From: Kitasatospora aureofaciens
GTDB lineage: Bacteria > Actinomycetota > Actinomycetes > Streptomycetales > Streptomycetaceae
DNA length: 64,000 nucleotides
Assembly (NCBI GenBank): GCA_000720845.1
Contig: JODU01000016.1
Location: forward strand, 1-64,000
Direction: 5' to 3'
Positions 52,370-61,175 of this stretch are shown here, piece by piece (positions within the stretch are counted from its first letter, which is position 1; each line of letters starts with the position of its first letter). Both the position numbers and the translations under genes were made by a program. A model generated the notes under the pieces. That model was not told the origin of the DNA, did no database searches, and worked only from the letters and a program-made list of their open reading frames with translations.

Positions 52370-53881
52370 TCAGGCGTCCGCGATCCAGCTGCCGTGGAAT
52401 CCCAGCGGAACCCGGCCGGGCAGCTGAACGCGCGCCAGCGGGTGACCGTCGAAGTCCTGGGCCGACAGGATCACCAGGTCGGTCGCGCCACGGTCGGGGT
52501 CGTTCACGTACGCCAGGACGTAACCGTCGTCCTCGTCCCGCGCTCCGCGCCGCGGGACGAACACCGGCTCGCTGACCGCCGCGCCCCCGGGGAACCGGTG
52601 GAACTGCCTGCGGCTCCGCAGCATGTCGTGCTTCACCAGGTAGTTGCCGAGCTTCTCGTCCGGGCACGCCCCGTCCACGGCCTCGTAGGCGCGCCACATC
52701 TCCGCCGCGCTCGCGGTGTAGGCATAGCGGTGCCGTCGCGAGACCAGGGACTCGTTGATGCGGGGGAACTCCTGCGGCCGGTCGTCCAGCCGAGTGGAAC
52801 GGACTCGGTCGGCGCGCAGGTCGATCGTCCATCGGTCGAGTGTGGGGGACCCGGTCGCGGAGGGCCCGCCCATGCCGCGCCCGGCGGCGTGGAACGGCGC
52901 GGGGAAACCGATGTACTCCAACACGACGGTGTCGCCGTGGTCGTAGGCGTTGAGGGTGTGCGAGTAGTACACGGGATCGATCTCGAACCAGCGCGTGGTT
53001 CCACCGGTGCGCGGCAGCAGCCCTATGCGCATGGGATGCCTGTCGTTCCACACGTACGGCACGATCGCGCCGGCCTCCGCGGCGGCACCGTCGAAGGTGA
53101 TCGGAACGTCCACGATCACGACGTACTTCTCGGTGAGCGCGAAGTCGTGCATCATCGGCGCGTCCGCGACGGGGATCCGCGTCGCGGGCCTCGCCCTGCC
53201 GGTCCCATCGATCACGATGTGACGCACATGGTCCCAGGTGGGGTAGTACGCGATCGCGTGCAGTTCGTCGGCCGCCTGGTCGTACTTGGTGTGCGCGGCA
53301 AGGGGGCCCTCGAGCGTGGAGCGGAAGTCGAACGGGCGCACGGTGCCCAGTTCGCCGTCCAGCTCGTACGGCAGTGGCCCGCCCTCCTGCATCGCCAGAA
53401 CGCGGCCCTTGTACGGGATCACGTGCGTGTTGCACGCGAAGTCGTCCGGCGGCACCGGGCCCGGGTAGGTCTCCCCCAGCTTCGCGGTCACCTGCGAGGA
53501 CCGCACCCAGCGGTTGCGGTACCACTCCGCGCGCCCGCCGCGCAGCCGGACCCCGTGCACCATTCCGTCACCGATCATCCAGTGGTGCGCACGGACGTCC
53601 TCGACGCCCAGCGCGTTCGGGCCGTTGCGCAGGTAGCGGCCGTCCAGGTCGCGCGGGATGCGGCCGATGACGTGGAGGTCGAAGGCGGTCAGCTCCTCGG
53701 TGACCGGCGCGAAGGCCCCTTCCAGGAACGGGGTGGCCCCCGTCTCGCAGCTCCACGGGGCTTCGGGAGTCGTCTGCGCCGCGGCAGTGAAGAAGCCGGG
53801 CCCGAGGCCGCTCCCCACCACACTGCCCGCTGCCGCGACCGCGGCGCCCTTGAGTAGTTTCCGCCGTGTGTGACTGGCCAT
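52370..53881 (-). CDS. Tat-exported carotenoid oxygenase
   Basis: 503 residues. Twin-arginine signal SHTRRKLLKGAAVAAAG at the N-terminus with cleavage near AAAQ-TT. The rest is an RPE65-family beta-propeller dioxygenase with the four iron His in AHTKYD, MMHDFALT, SHTLNAYD and GFHGSWIAD. Expected to cleave carotenoids, stilbenoids or lignin-type double bonds; the export signal argues for an extracellular aromatic substrate (inference). ATG at 53881 rather than the adjacent 53884 by ribosome-site spacing. Confidence 0.92.
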   Translation of the reverse strand: MASHTRRKLLKGAAVAAAGSVVGSGLGPGFFTAAAQTTPEAPWSCETGATPFLEGAFAPVTEELTAFDLHVIGRIPRDLDGRYLRNGPNALGVEDVRAHHWMIGDGMVHGVRLRGGRAEWYRNRWVRSSQVTAKLGETYPGPVPPDDFACNTHVIPYKGRVLAMQEGGPLPYELDGELGTVRPFDFRSTLEGPLAAHTKYDQAADELHAIAYYPTWDHVRHIVIDGTGRARPATRIPVADAPMMHDFALTEKYVVIVDVPITFDGAAAEAGAIVPYVWNDRHPMRIGLLPRTGGTTRWFEIDPVYYSHTLNAYDHGDTVVLEYIGFPAPFHAAGRGMGGPSATGSPTLDRWTIDLRADRVRSTRLDDRPQEFPRINESLVSRRHRYAYTASAAEMWRAYEAVDGACPDEKLGNYLVKHDMLRSRRQFHRFPGGAAVSEPVFVPRRGARDEDDGYVLAYVNDPDRGATDLVILSAQDFDGHPLARVQLPGRVPLGFHGSWIADA

Positions 53882-54107
53882 CATGCTTCCTCGCTCCGTG
53901 ATCGGTGTCCGGCCGTGACCGGGACGCGTGGTGACGGGACCAACTCTCCTCCCCGGTCGCCGGTGAAACAGGTGGCCCAGACCCCGAATCACGAGTGGTG
54001 CCGGCACCACCCCCACGACCGCCACGGCGAGTTGAGCCGCCGCGAAGCTCTCTCAGACCGGCTGGTTCCCTTGGTCGCGCCGCCGGCACGTCACCGGCCC
54101 TCGGGGC
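53882..54107. other. Intergenic stretch upstream of the carotenoid oxygenase
   Basis: No supported gene. Presumably carries the oxygenase promoter; no clear operator seen. Confidence 0.4.
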
Positions 54108-54347
54108 ATGGTGAACCCGGCCCGCCCCTCTGGAATGGGCTGGGAGCCACGGACCAGAGCCGGGGCGGGAGTGTCCCTCCCCGAGGGCCTGCGGAAGGTC
54201 GGCGTGCGGTCGCCGTCATGGCGTGAGGCGCTCCGGATCAACGGTGGGTCCAGGATCGTCGAGTGCCACTCTGCCGAGGGCGCCCTTCTCGTCGCTGTGC
54301 TGCCCGATGAGTTGCATCATGTGCTCACGGCCCTGAACAGGGGCTGA
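54108..54347 (+). CDS. Small hypothetical protein (uncertain)
   Basis: 79 codons with moderate third-position GC bias, ending GALLVAVLPDELHHVLTALNRG. No good ribosome site at the ATG; an internal GTG may be the real start. Family not recognised; may be a relic. Confidence 0.3.
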   Translation: MVNPARPSGMGWEPRTRAGAGVSLPEGLRKVGVRSPSWREALRINGGSRIVECHSAEGALLVAVLPDELHHVLTALNRG

Positions 54348-54508
54348 GCCCGGCAGGGCGGCCTCCCTTGACGCTTGGGCGGGACTCCACACCGGGCACG
54401 TACAACCTTCGACGGCGTACGGATGTCTACTCGGTGAGCGCGGCACGGGCCGCGCCCGCCGAGGACGGCGGGCGGCCGTGGGCACTCGGAGACCAGGGAG
54501 GTCCTCCC

Positions 54509-56017
54509 GTGCATCACCTCAGACAAGCGGCCGTCACGGCCACCGCACTCCTCGCCCTCGCGGGCGGCGCGGTCGTCGCAGCCCCCGCCGCGCCCGCGGC
54601 CCCGGCCGCCGTGCCCTTTCCGTCCATCGGATGGCAGCAGCGCAACTGTGACTACGACGGCAACGGTTTCGACGACGTGCTGACCGGCGCCCCCGGCGCC
54701 ACGGTGAACGGTGCCCCGGGCGCCGGTTACGTCACCGTGCAGTACAGCTCGTCCGGCGGTCTGAGCACGACGAAGAAGAGCGTGCTGCACCAGAACCTCT
54801 CCGGCGTACCCGGTGGTGCCGAAACCGGCGACCGCTTCGGCGGGGCCGTCGCCTCCGGGGACCTGGACAACGACGGGTACGACGACGCGGTCGTCGGCAT
54901 CCCGGGCGAAGACCTCGCCGGACTGCCCGACGCGGGCGGTGCCGTCGTCTTCTGGGGCTCGCCGACCGGCCTGCACGGCTCCGACAGCACCTGGCTGGAG
55001 GACGGCGACCCGCGCGCGGACGCCCACTTCGGGCGGGCCGTCGAAGCGGCCCGGTACTTCGCCCCCGATCCGGCGGACCCGGACGCCGACCCGCGGGACT
55101 CCGTCGCCGTACTGGAGGACGACGCCCTGCTGTTCTTCACTCTCACGCCCGGCCTGGCGGCACGGCGCCCGACACTGTCGGAGCACCGCGTGCGGGCGAG
55201 CGACTTCGCACCGGCGGGCAGCGGCTTCGAGTTCCGCAGCCTCACCCACGGCAACTACAACGAGGACTCCTGGGCCGACCTGGCCGTCTCCGGTGTCACC
55301 ACCGACGAGCAGCCGGGTGCCGGCACGGTGCACGTCCTGCACGGCGCACCGGACGTCGCCGGTCTCGGCGACGGGGGCACGTTCCCGGGTGGCCCGGCCG
55401 TCGTCTCCGGCGACTGGGACGGCACGGGCCAGGACGACCTCGTCATCGGCGACACCGCGGCCGGCGCACCGACCGGCGGCGGCATCACCCTCTATCTCGG
55501 CCGCGGCGACCTGTCCGGACTCGAGCCCGAGCCGGCGCAGTACTGGACCCAGGACTCCCCCGGCGTCCCCGGGACCGCGGAAGCGGGTGACCAGTGGGGC
55601 GCCGAACTGTCGGCCGGGGACACCGACGGCGACGGCCACCCGGACCTCGCCGTGGGCGCGCCCGGCGAGGACATCGGCACCGTGCCCGACGCGGGCGCCG
55701 TGTGGGTGCTGCGCGGCGACCGGACCGGGTTCAGCGACACCGGGGTGCGGAGCTTCGACCAGCAGCTCGCCGACATCCCCGGCACGGCGGAGAAGTCCGA
55801 CCGCTGGGGCGGGCAGGTCCGGCTGATCGACGCCGACAAGGACGGTCTCTTCGGCCTGCTGGCTGCGGCGCCGGGCGAGAACACCGGCGACGGCTTCGTC
55901 TGGGTCCTGCCCGCTTCGTCGTCGGGTCTCGTCGCCCGCGGCTCGTGGACCTACGACGGGGCACGTCTCGGAGCACCGACGGCCGACGCGGGATTCGGAT
56001 CCGCAATCGACGAGTAG
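54509..56017 (+). CDS. Secreted FG-GAP (integrin-alpha-like) repeat protein
   Basis: 502 residues. Signal peptide (AVTATALLALAGGAVVAAPA) then FG-GAP repeats with calcium loops: DYDGNGFDDVLTGAPG, DLDNDGYDDAVVGIPGED, DWDGTGQDDLVIGD, DTDGDGHPDLAVGAPGED, DADKDGLFGLLAAAPGE. Typical seven-bladed propeller, extracellular, binding role assumed. GTG at 54509 with GGGAGG 6-7 nt upstream. No catalytic domain attached. Confidence 0.9.
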   Translation: MHHLRQAAVTATALLALAGGAVVAAPAAPAAPAAVPFPSIGWQQRNCDYDGNGFDDVLTGAPGATVNGAPGAGYVTVQYSSSGGLSTTKKSVLHQNLSGVPGGAETGDRFGGAVASGDLDNDGYDDAVVGIPGEDLAGLPDAGGAVVFWGSPTGLHGSDSTWLEDGDPRADAHFGRAVEAARYFAPDPADPDADPRDSVAVLEDDALLFFTLTPGLAARRPTLSEHRVRASDFAPAGSGFEFRSLTHGNYNEDSWADLAVSGVTTDEQPGAGTVHVLHGAPDVAGLGDGGTFPGGPAVVSGDWDGTGQDDLVIGDTAAGAPTGGGITLYLGRGDLSGLEPEPAQYWTQDSPGVPGTAEAGDQWGAELSAGDTDGDGHPDLAVGAPGEDIGTVPDAGAVWVLRGDRTGFSDTGVRSFDQQLADIPGTAEKSDRWGGQVRLIDADKDGLFGLLAAAPGENTGDGFVWVLPASSSGLVARGSWTYDGARLGAPTADAGFGSAIDE

Positions 56018-56027
56018 CAGCTCCGCT

Positions 56028-56048
56028 GCGGCGGGCGAGACCCGCCGC
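56028..56048. terminator. Bidirectional terminator hairpin
   Basis: 8-bp perfect arms GCGGCGGG (56028-56035) and CCCGCCGC (56041-56048), extended by further GC pairs, between convergent genes. Confidence 0.65.
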
Positions 56049-56054
56049 GGCACG

Positions 56055-56708
56055 TCAGGTACGAGGCCGGGGCGCGCCGTCCCAGCGCCATGTCGAAAGG
56101 CGTGGGTGGCCAGGGAGTTCGGCGCGTCCGGTGGCCCACAGCAAGGTGGGCCAGGGGTCGGTGGTGGAGGGCACGTCGGGGAACAGCCGGTCGAGCACGC
56201 GCGAGCACAGTCCGGCGGGCGGGTCCCAGGCCAGTCCGAGCCCGCGCGCCAGGTCGTGCGTGTGCACCAGGGCCTCCACGATCCCCATGGCGGCGAAGCC
56301 CTCGGGGTCCGAGGCCCCGAAGACGTGGTGGGCGCGGGTCTCCGGCGGGGACGTGCGCACCATGGCGACCAGCAGCGCACCACTCGCCTCCAGGACCTGC
56401 AACAGACCGGCGGGGCCCGCCCCGCGGTCCGCGTGGACGGCGTTCGCCGGGCCGCCCGGCCGCCGGCTCTCCCAGACGAAGGGCACCTCGCCGTCCAAGG
56501 GCGGTACCGCGGGGCCCAGTTGCACGGCGTAGGCGAAGAAGTCGTCGCCGAGGTGCTCCACCGTCTCCCAGCAGTCCCACTCCAGCGAACCGGCCTTGGC
56601 CTCCCACGCGGCCGGGGGTGCCTGGCGGAGGACCTCCACCACGAGGCGTACGGCGAGGGCGAGATCGTCCGCCGTCACGAGAGCTCGGGCTGGGGCAGGT
56701 GGTGGCAT
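56055..56708 (-). CDS. DinB/mycothiol-dependent-enzyme-like protein
   Basis: 217 residues: an N-terminal four-helix DinB/MDMPI-like domain (ALAVRLVVEVLRQAPPAAWE, DCWETVEHLGDDFFAYAVQL) with His in EHLGDD and VHTHDLARGLG matching the metal-binding His pattern of the family. The Trp-rich C-terminus (HPRLSTWRWDG) is common in Streptomyces members. ATG at 56708 follows TACGGT (56720-56715) by 6 nt: leaderless candidate; a start 12 codons earlier is possible. Confidence 0.8.
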   Translation of the reverse strand: MPPPAPARALVTADDLALAVRLVVEVLRQAPPAAWEAKAGSLEWDCWETVEHLGDDFFAYAVQLGPAVPPLDGEVPFVWESRRPGGPANAVHADRGAGPAGLLQVLEASGALLVAMVRTSPPETRAHHVFGASDPEGFAAMGIVEALVHTHDLARGLGLAWDPPAGLCSRVLDRLFPDVPSTTDPWPTLLWATGRAELPGHPRLSTWRWDGAPRPRT

Positions 56709-56910
56709 GACGTGACCGTACCGCGGCCGGGAGGGGTCAGGCACTTCCGTTTGATCACATACCGGCCGGACAGACGGACGGTCGCGGGCCGAGGCCGTCG
56801 GCTGCCGGGCGCCCGGTACGTATCGTCAGGGGCTGACGCGCGGACAGCCGCGCGGTCGGCCGGGACGGGTCCGCTCGTCCCGGGCAGTGGAGCGGAAGGA
56901 GCGGCTCACT

Positions 56911-57576
56911 GTGACGGACAGTCACGAGGAAAGAGTTCTGGCCCGGATCGCCGAGGGGCTCGTCTACACCGAGTCGGAAGCGGCCTTCCAGGCCCCTCTG
57001 CGTCGGACGGAGCAGATCTTCGAGTACAACCACACCCCGCCGGGCGAGACGGAGAAGCGCCGGTCGCTCCTCACCGCGATCTTCGGCTCGGTCGGCGAAC
57101 GGACCGTGCTCCTGCCGCCGTTCCACGCCGGGTTCGGCAGCAACGTCCACATCGGCGACGACTTCTTCGGCAACGTGAACCTGACGTTCGTCGACGACGT
57201 GCGGATAAGCATAGGCAACGGAGTGATGATCGCCCCCAGCGTGACCCTGACCACGACGGGGCATCCGGTGCACCCTTCCCGGCGCGTCGACTTCGGGAGG
57301 TTCTCGGAACCGATCGTGATCGAGGACAAGGTGTGGATCGGGAGCAACGCCGTGGTACTGCCCGGCGTCCGTATCGGCTACGGGTCGGTCATCGGCGCCG
57401 GCAGCGTCGTCAGCCGCGACATTCCGCCGATGTCCATCGCGGTCGGAACACCTTGCCGGGTGACCCGTACCATCACGGACGAGGACCTGACCACACGCAC
57501 GGCCGGGACCCTGACAGCGGGGAGCGCTTCAGCGCACCAGCAGACCGACGGCGACGGCCAGACGTTCGAGGTATGA
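56911..57576 (+). CDS. Hexapeptide O-acetyltransferase (NodL/maltose type)
   Basis: 221 residues: N-terminal maltose-acetyltransferase-like helical domain (RVLARIAEGLVYTESEAAF, RTEQIFEYNHTPPGE), then hexapeptide beta-helix (VHIGDDFFGNVNLTFVDDV; VTLTTTGHPVHP with catalytic His; VWIGSNAVVLPGVRIGYGSV). GTG at 56911 with GAAGGAG 9 nt upstream. Its last 48 bp overlap the convergent TetR gene. Second such enzyme here (see 50528). Confidence 0.88.
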   Translation: MTDSHEERVLARIAEGLVYTESEAAFQAPLRRTEQIFEYNHTPPGETEKRRSLLTAIFGSVGERTVLLPPFHAGFGSNVHIGDDFFGNVNLTFVDDVRISIGNGVMIAPSVTLTTTGHPVHPSRRVDFGRFSEPIVIEDKVWIGSNAVVLPGVRIGYGSVIGAGSVVSRDIPPMSIAVGTPCRVTRTITDEDLTTRTAGTLTAGSASAHQQTDGDGQTFEV

Positions 57577-58104
57577 CTCCCGCGACGCGACCTGGTGCTT
57601 GAGGCCGATCGATGCGCTGATCAGTGTCTGGGCGACCGGGAGGGCCGCCTCTGGTCCCGACTCGGCGGCGACCGCCTCCGTGATCAGCTGCTCGAAGCGT
57701 CGCGGTGCGGTCTCGACGATGTCTCCGAGGATGTCGGGGTTGTCCGCGACGACCGTCGCGACATCGTGCGCCAGCGGCCCACCGATGTAGCGGCCCGCCC
57801 ACTGGTCGAACGCTTCGACGAGACGCTCCGGCAGGGGGCGGCCGCTGTCGGCCAGGACCTGTTCGACCGCGGTGATGTCGCGGTCCAGGGCCTGGGTGAC
57901 CGCGGCGCGGAACAGGGCCTCCTTCGAGGAGAAGAGGAAGTAGAGCCCGGGGCGGGAGATGCGCGCCGCCCGCGCCACCTCCTCCATCGACGTCTTCCGG
58001 TAGCCGAACCGCGCGAACGTGGCCATCGCGGACTCCAGGACCGTGGTCCGACGGTCGGCGTCAGCACCGGTCGAGGTCGGGCGGCCGGCAGCGGGAGCGT
58101 TCAT
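57529..58104 (-). CDS. TetR family transcriptional regulator
   Basis: 191 residues: helix-turn-helix TSMEEVARAARISRPGLYFLFSSKEAL (about 38-64). ATG at 58104 with TATGCT (58116-58111) 6 nt upstream and TTGTAT (58139-58134) 17 bp further, a good leaderless promoter. Divergent from the SDR at 58167 across 62 bp; presumed repressor of it. Confidence 0.92.
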   Translation of the reverse strand: MNAPAAGRPTSTGADADRRTTVLESAMATFARFGYRKTSMEEVARAARISRPGLYFLFSSKEALFRAAVTQALDRDITAVEQVLADSGRPLPERLVEAFDQWAGRYIGGPLAHDVATVVADNPDILGDIVETAPRRFEQLITEAVAAESGPEAALPVAQTLISASIGLKHQVASRESYLERLAVAVGLLVR

Positions 58105-58131
58105 GGGTCGAGCATACGAGCACCAGCCGCG

Positions 58132-58159
58132 CTATACAATTCCCGTCTAGTTCGTATAG
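58132..58159. promoter_or_regulatory. TetR operator in the TetR/SDR divergent promoter
   Basis: Inverted repeat CTATAC (58132-58137) / GTATAG (58154-58159) extending to CTATACAA..TTCGTATAG. The right arm contains the TATAGT -10 box of the SDR gene (6 nt before its ATG) and the left arm overlaps the TTGTAT -35 box of TetR, so one dimer would block both. Confidence 0.7.
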
Positions 58160-58166
58160 TGGCGGC

Positions 58167-59138
58167 ATGGACACTCGCCGGCTCATCTCCACGCCCTTCA
58201 CCTCCTCCAGCACGGCGGACGAGGTGCTGGAGGACATCGACCTCACCGGTGTCCGCGCGATCGTCACGGGAGCTTCCTCAGGACTCGGCATCGAGACGGC
58301 CCGTGCGCTGACCGCCGCCGGGGCGGACGTGACACTCGCCGTCCGGAACACGGCCGCGGGTGACACCGTCGCCGAGAGGATCGGGACGGCGACCGGCCGG
58401 GTCCGTCCGCGCGTCGCCCGGCTCGACCTCGCCGACAGGGGCACCGTCACCCGGTTCGTCGACGCGTGGAGCGGCCCGCTCCACCTGCTCGTCAACAACG
58501 CCGGCGTGGTCACCGGTGGCCTCGAACGGACCTCTGAGGGCTGGGAGTTGCAGTTCGCGACGAATCACCTCGGCCACTTCGCCCTGGCCACCGGACTGCA
58601 CCACGCCCTGGCCCGGGGAGCGGCCGACCGCGACGGGGCACGGATCGTCGCGGTCAGTTCGACGGCGCACATGCGGTCCGGCATCGACTTCGACGACCTC
58701 CACTTCGAACGCCGCGGCTACCACCCGCAGATCGCCTACGCGCAGTCGAAGACGGCGAACTCCCTCTTCGCGGTCGAGGCGACCCGCCTGTGGGCGTGCG
58801 ACGGCATCGTCGCCAACGCGGTGAACCCCGGCGGCGTCGCGACGGGGTTGCAGCGGAACTTCACACCGGAGCAGAAGGCGTCGCTCGACGCGGCCGAGGC
58901 CGCCGGAGTCTTCACCTACAAGACGGTTGAGCAGGGGGCGGCGACCACGATCGTCGCGGCCGCCGCCCCCGAGTTCGCCCGCTCCGGCGGCCACTACCTC
59001 GACGACGCGCGAGAGGCCTACACCGTGCCGGACGACGCCGACCTCGCACGCCACCCGCACGGTGTCAAGGAGTGGGCACTCGACCCCACCGCCGCCGAGC
59101 GTCTGTGGACCGTCTCCACCGATCTGCTCCGCCGCTGA
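58167..59138 (+). CDS. Short-chain dehydrogenase/reductase
   Basis: 323 residues: GASSGLG motif (about 35-41), NNAG (about 110-113), VAVSSTAH, YAQSKTAN (catalytic Tyr/Lys), NPGGVATGLQRN. Resembles the WW-domain-oxidoreductase/retinol-dehydrogenase-like SDR group, as does 19586. Leaderless candidate. Target of the divergent TetR protein. Confidence 0.92.
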   Translation: MDTRRLISTPFTSSSTADEVLEDIDLTGVRAIVTGASSGLGIETARALTAAGADVTLAVRNTAAGDTVAERIGTATGRVRPRVARLDLADRGTVTRFVDAWSGPLHLLVNNAGVVTGGLERTSEGWELQFATNHLGHFALATGLHHALARGAADRDGARIVAVSSTAHMRSGIDFDDLHFERRGYHPQIAYAQSKTANSLFAVEATRLWACDGIVANAVNPGGVATGLQRNFTPEQKASLDAAEAAGVFTYKTVEQGAATTIVAAAAPEFARSGGHYLDDAREAYTVPDDADLARHPHGVKEWALDPTAAERLWTVSTDLLRR

Positions 59139-59183
59139 CCCTCGTCACCGCTTCGTCCCGCGACGCCCGCCTGGTCGTGACCC

Positions 59184-59615
59184 TTACCGAGGACGGGCGT
59201 AAGGCCGGGTCATGACCTCCATGTTGTGGCCGTCCGGGTCGTCGAAATAGGCGCCGCGCCCCCCGAACAGCCGGTTGATGCGGCCGGGTTCGGTGTGACC
59301 GGGGTCGGCGTAGTAGGTGACCCCGAGCGTCTCCAGACGGGCGAGGACGGCGTCGAACCGCTCGTCAGGGACGAGGAAGGCGTAGTGCTGCGACTGGACC
59401 GGCTCGTCCCTCTTCTCGTAGAAGTCGAGCGTCACGCCGTTGCCGAGGTCGACGGGCAGGAACGGCCCGAACGGGGCGCCGGCCTCCAGGCCCAGGACCG
59501 CGGCGAGGAACTCGGCGGACAGGTTCCGGTCGTGCGCGTAGACGGCGGTGTGGTTCAACTGCACGCCGGTCGTCGGCGGTTCGGGGGCGAGCGGGTACTG
59601 CTGGTCAGTGGACAT
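59184..59615 (-). CDS. VOC (glyoxalase/bleomycin-resistance fold) protein
   Basis: 143 residues: QLNHTAVYAHDRNLSAEFLA (first metal His), SQHYAFLVPD, and GAYFDDPDGHNMEVMTRPY (C-terminal metal Glu). Single-domain VOC protein, role in dioxygenation, lyase action or binding of a small molecule unknown. ATG at 59615 taken; the frame extends 16 codons more. Confidence 0.87.
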   Translation of the reverse strand: MSTDQQYPLAPEPPTTGVQLNHTAVYAHDRNLSAEFLAAVLGLEAGAPFGPFLPVDLGNGVTLDFYEKRDEPVQSQHYAFLVPDERFDAVLARLETLGVTYYADPGHTEPGRINRLFGGRGAYFDDPDGHNMEVMTRPYARPR

Positions 59616-59931
59616 CAGGGATGTGTCTCCGGTCTGGGATACCGCTGGAACGAGGCGCCGCACGGGGGCGCCGGGAACTCGGACGCGGAGAAGGGGGGCG
59701 GGGCTCTCGCCCGCCTCGCGCTCACGCCGAGGCCGGGAACCTCACTCGTACGTGGCCCATGGCCGACCCGGCAGTCACCCGAGCGACCTTAGTGGCCGTG
59801 ACAGGCGAGGGGCAACATCACTTCCTGGCCGCCGCCGGGCGCGTCCTCACCCTGGTCACCGAGCGAGCCGACGCGGAACTCGCGGCGCCGACGGGCCGAC
59901 CGACCGCCTCGACCCGCCCCGCCCCGCCCCG
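59616..59931. other. Intergenic stretch, no supported gene
   Basis: A plus-strand frame from 59759 (MADPAVTRATLVAVTGEGQH) is open but has an early TTA codon, no ribosome site and no recognisable domain. Confidence 0.4.
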
Positions 59932-60357
59932 TCAGTGTCCCGTGAGGTGGGCCGTCAGGCGGGACAGCAGGGCCACCGACTCGCTCAGTCGCCGTCTCTC
60001 GTCGGGGTCGAAGGTCTCGCGGAGGGCGGCGCCGAGGGCTCCCGCGCGGAGGGCGCGTTCCCGCCGGAGGCGGGAGCGGCCGGCGTCGGTGAGGCGCAGC
60101 AGGAACTTGCGGCCGTCGTCGGGGTGCCGCTCGCTGTGGACCAGGCCGTCGGCGGAGAGGTCCTTGACGGACTTGGCGGCCGACTGGTGTGTGACGCCGC
60201 GCAGCCGGGCGAGGTCGGCCGTCGTCAAGGGGCCGTCGCGGTCGAGGAATCCGAGGATGGCGGCCTCACCGGGAGGCATGGTGTCCACGGCCCGCACCGC
60301 CCGGACCAGCTCCCCGATCGATCGCCGCAGCTCCTCGGCCAGCGCGTCTTCGTCCAT
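59932..60357 (-). CDS. MarR family transcriptional regulator
   Basis: 141 residues: LTTADLARLRGVTHQSAAKSVKDLS (recognition helix), HPDDGRKFLLRLTDAG (wing). TAGGAT (60369-60364) ends 6 nt before the ATG at 60357: leaderless candidate. Divergent from the metallo-hydrolase at 60446. Confidence 0.9.
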   Translation of the reverse strand: MDEDALAEELRRSIGELVRAVRAVDTMPPGEAAILGFLDRDGPLTTADLARLRGVTHQSAAKSVKDLSADGLVHSERHPDDGRKFLLRLTDAGRSRLRRERALRAGALGAALRETFDPDERRRLSESVALLSRLTAHLTGH

Positions 60358-60389
60358 GGGGCCATCCTAGCCGTATCTTCATCACCTAG

Positions 60390-60410
60390 TTGTACAGTTG
60401 AGTTGTACAA
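60390..60410. promoter_or_regulatory. MarR operator
   Basis: TTGTACA-N7-TGTACAA, a perfect 7-bp inverted repeat at 60390-60410, in an AT-rich patch of the 88-bp region between MarR and metallo-hydrolase. Confidence 0.7.
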
Positions 60411-60445
60411 AAAATGGTCGGTGGAAGCGGAGGGACATCGCGGTC

Positions 60446-61087
60446 ATGGAACTCACCAAGTTCGGTCATGCCTGTGTGCGGCTCGAGAAGGACGGAAGCC
60501 GCCTGGTCATCGACCCGGGCGGTCTGACCGACCCCGGGGCGCTGGACGGCGCTGACGCCGTACTCGTCACGCACGAGCACTTCGACCACTTCTCGGAGGA
60601 GGTGCTGCGCCGGGCGGCCGCGGCGCGCCCGGGTCTGCGCATCTGGACCAACACCTCGGTCGCGAAGCGACTGGACGGCCTCGGCCCGCAGCTCGCCACC
60701 ACCGGGGACGGGGACGCCTTCAGCGTCGCGGGCTTCGACATCCGGGTGCACGGAACCTGGCACGCGGTCATCCACCCGGACGTCCCGCGCATCCCCAACA
60801 TCGGTTTCCTGGTGGACGAATCCCTCTTCCACCCCGGTGACGCCCTGACCGTCCCCGGTACTCCGGTCGGCACGCTGCTGCTGCCCGTGCACGCCCCCTG
60901 GTCCACCGTCGGCGATCTGATCGACTACGTGCGCGAGGTCGCTCCCCACGATGCCTACGCGGTGCACGACGGCGCCCTCAACGACGTCGGCACGGCGATG
61001 ATCGAGGGCTTCCTCGGCGAGCGGGGCCCCGGGGTCCCCGCCCGCTACCACCGGCTGGCCCCGGGCGCGAGCGTCGGGATCCGCTGA
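60446..61087 (+). CDS. Metallo-beta-lactamase-fold hydrolase (UlaG-like)
   Basis: 213 residues: MELTKFGHACVRLEKDG opening, VLVTHEHFDHFSEEVL (HxHxDH metal motif), HPGD and DAYAVHDG further metal residues. Compact UlaG/YtkL-like member, probably a lactonase or phosphodiesterase. ATG at 60446; an upstream ATG at 60398 lies in the promoter. Target of the divergent MarR protein. Confidence 0.9.
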   Translation: MELTKFGHACVRLEKDGSRLVIDPGGLTDPGALDGADAVLVTHEHFDHFSEEVLRRAAAARPGLRIWTNTSVAKRLDGLGPQLATTGDGDAFSVAGFDIRVHGTWHAVIHPDVPRIPNIGFLVDESLFHPGDALTVPGTPVGTLLLPVHAPWSTVGDLIDYVREVAPHDAYAVHDGALNDVGTAMIEGFLGERGPGVPARYHRLAPGASVGIR

Positions 61088-61113
61088 GCCCCGCGGGGCC
61101 GGTCCCGCGGGGC
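61088..61113. terminator. Terminator hairpin between convergent genes
   Basis: 10-bp perfect arms GCCCCGCGGG (61088-61097) and CCCGCGGGGC (61104-61113) with a 6-nt loop, immediately after the hydrolase stop codon. Confidence 0.8.
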
Positions 61114-61175
61114 CGTGACGAAGGCGTGTTCTTCGCGGTGACGGCCGGCCGCGGGTGGCGCGAGCGGCCACGTCG

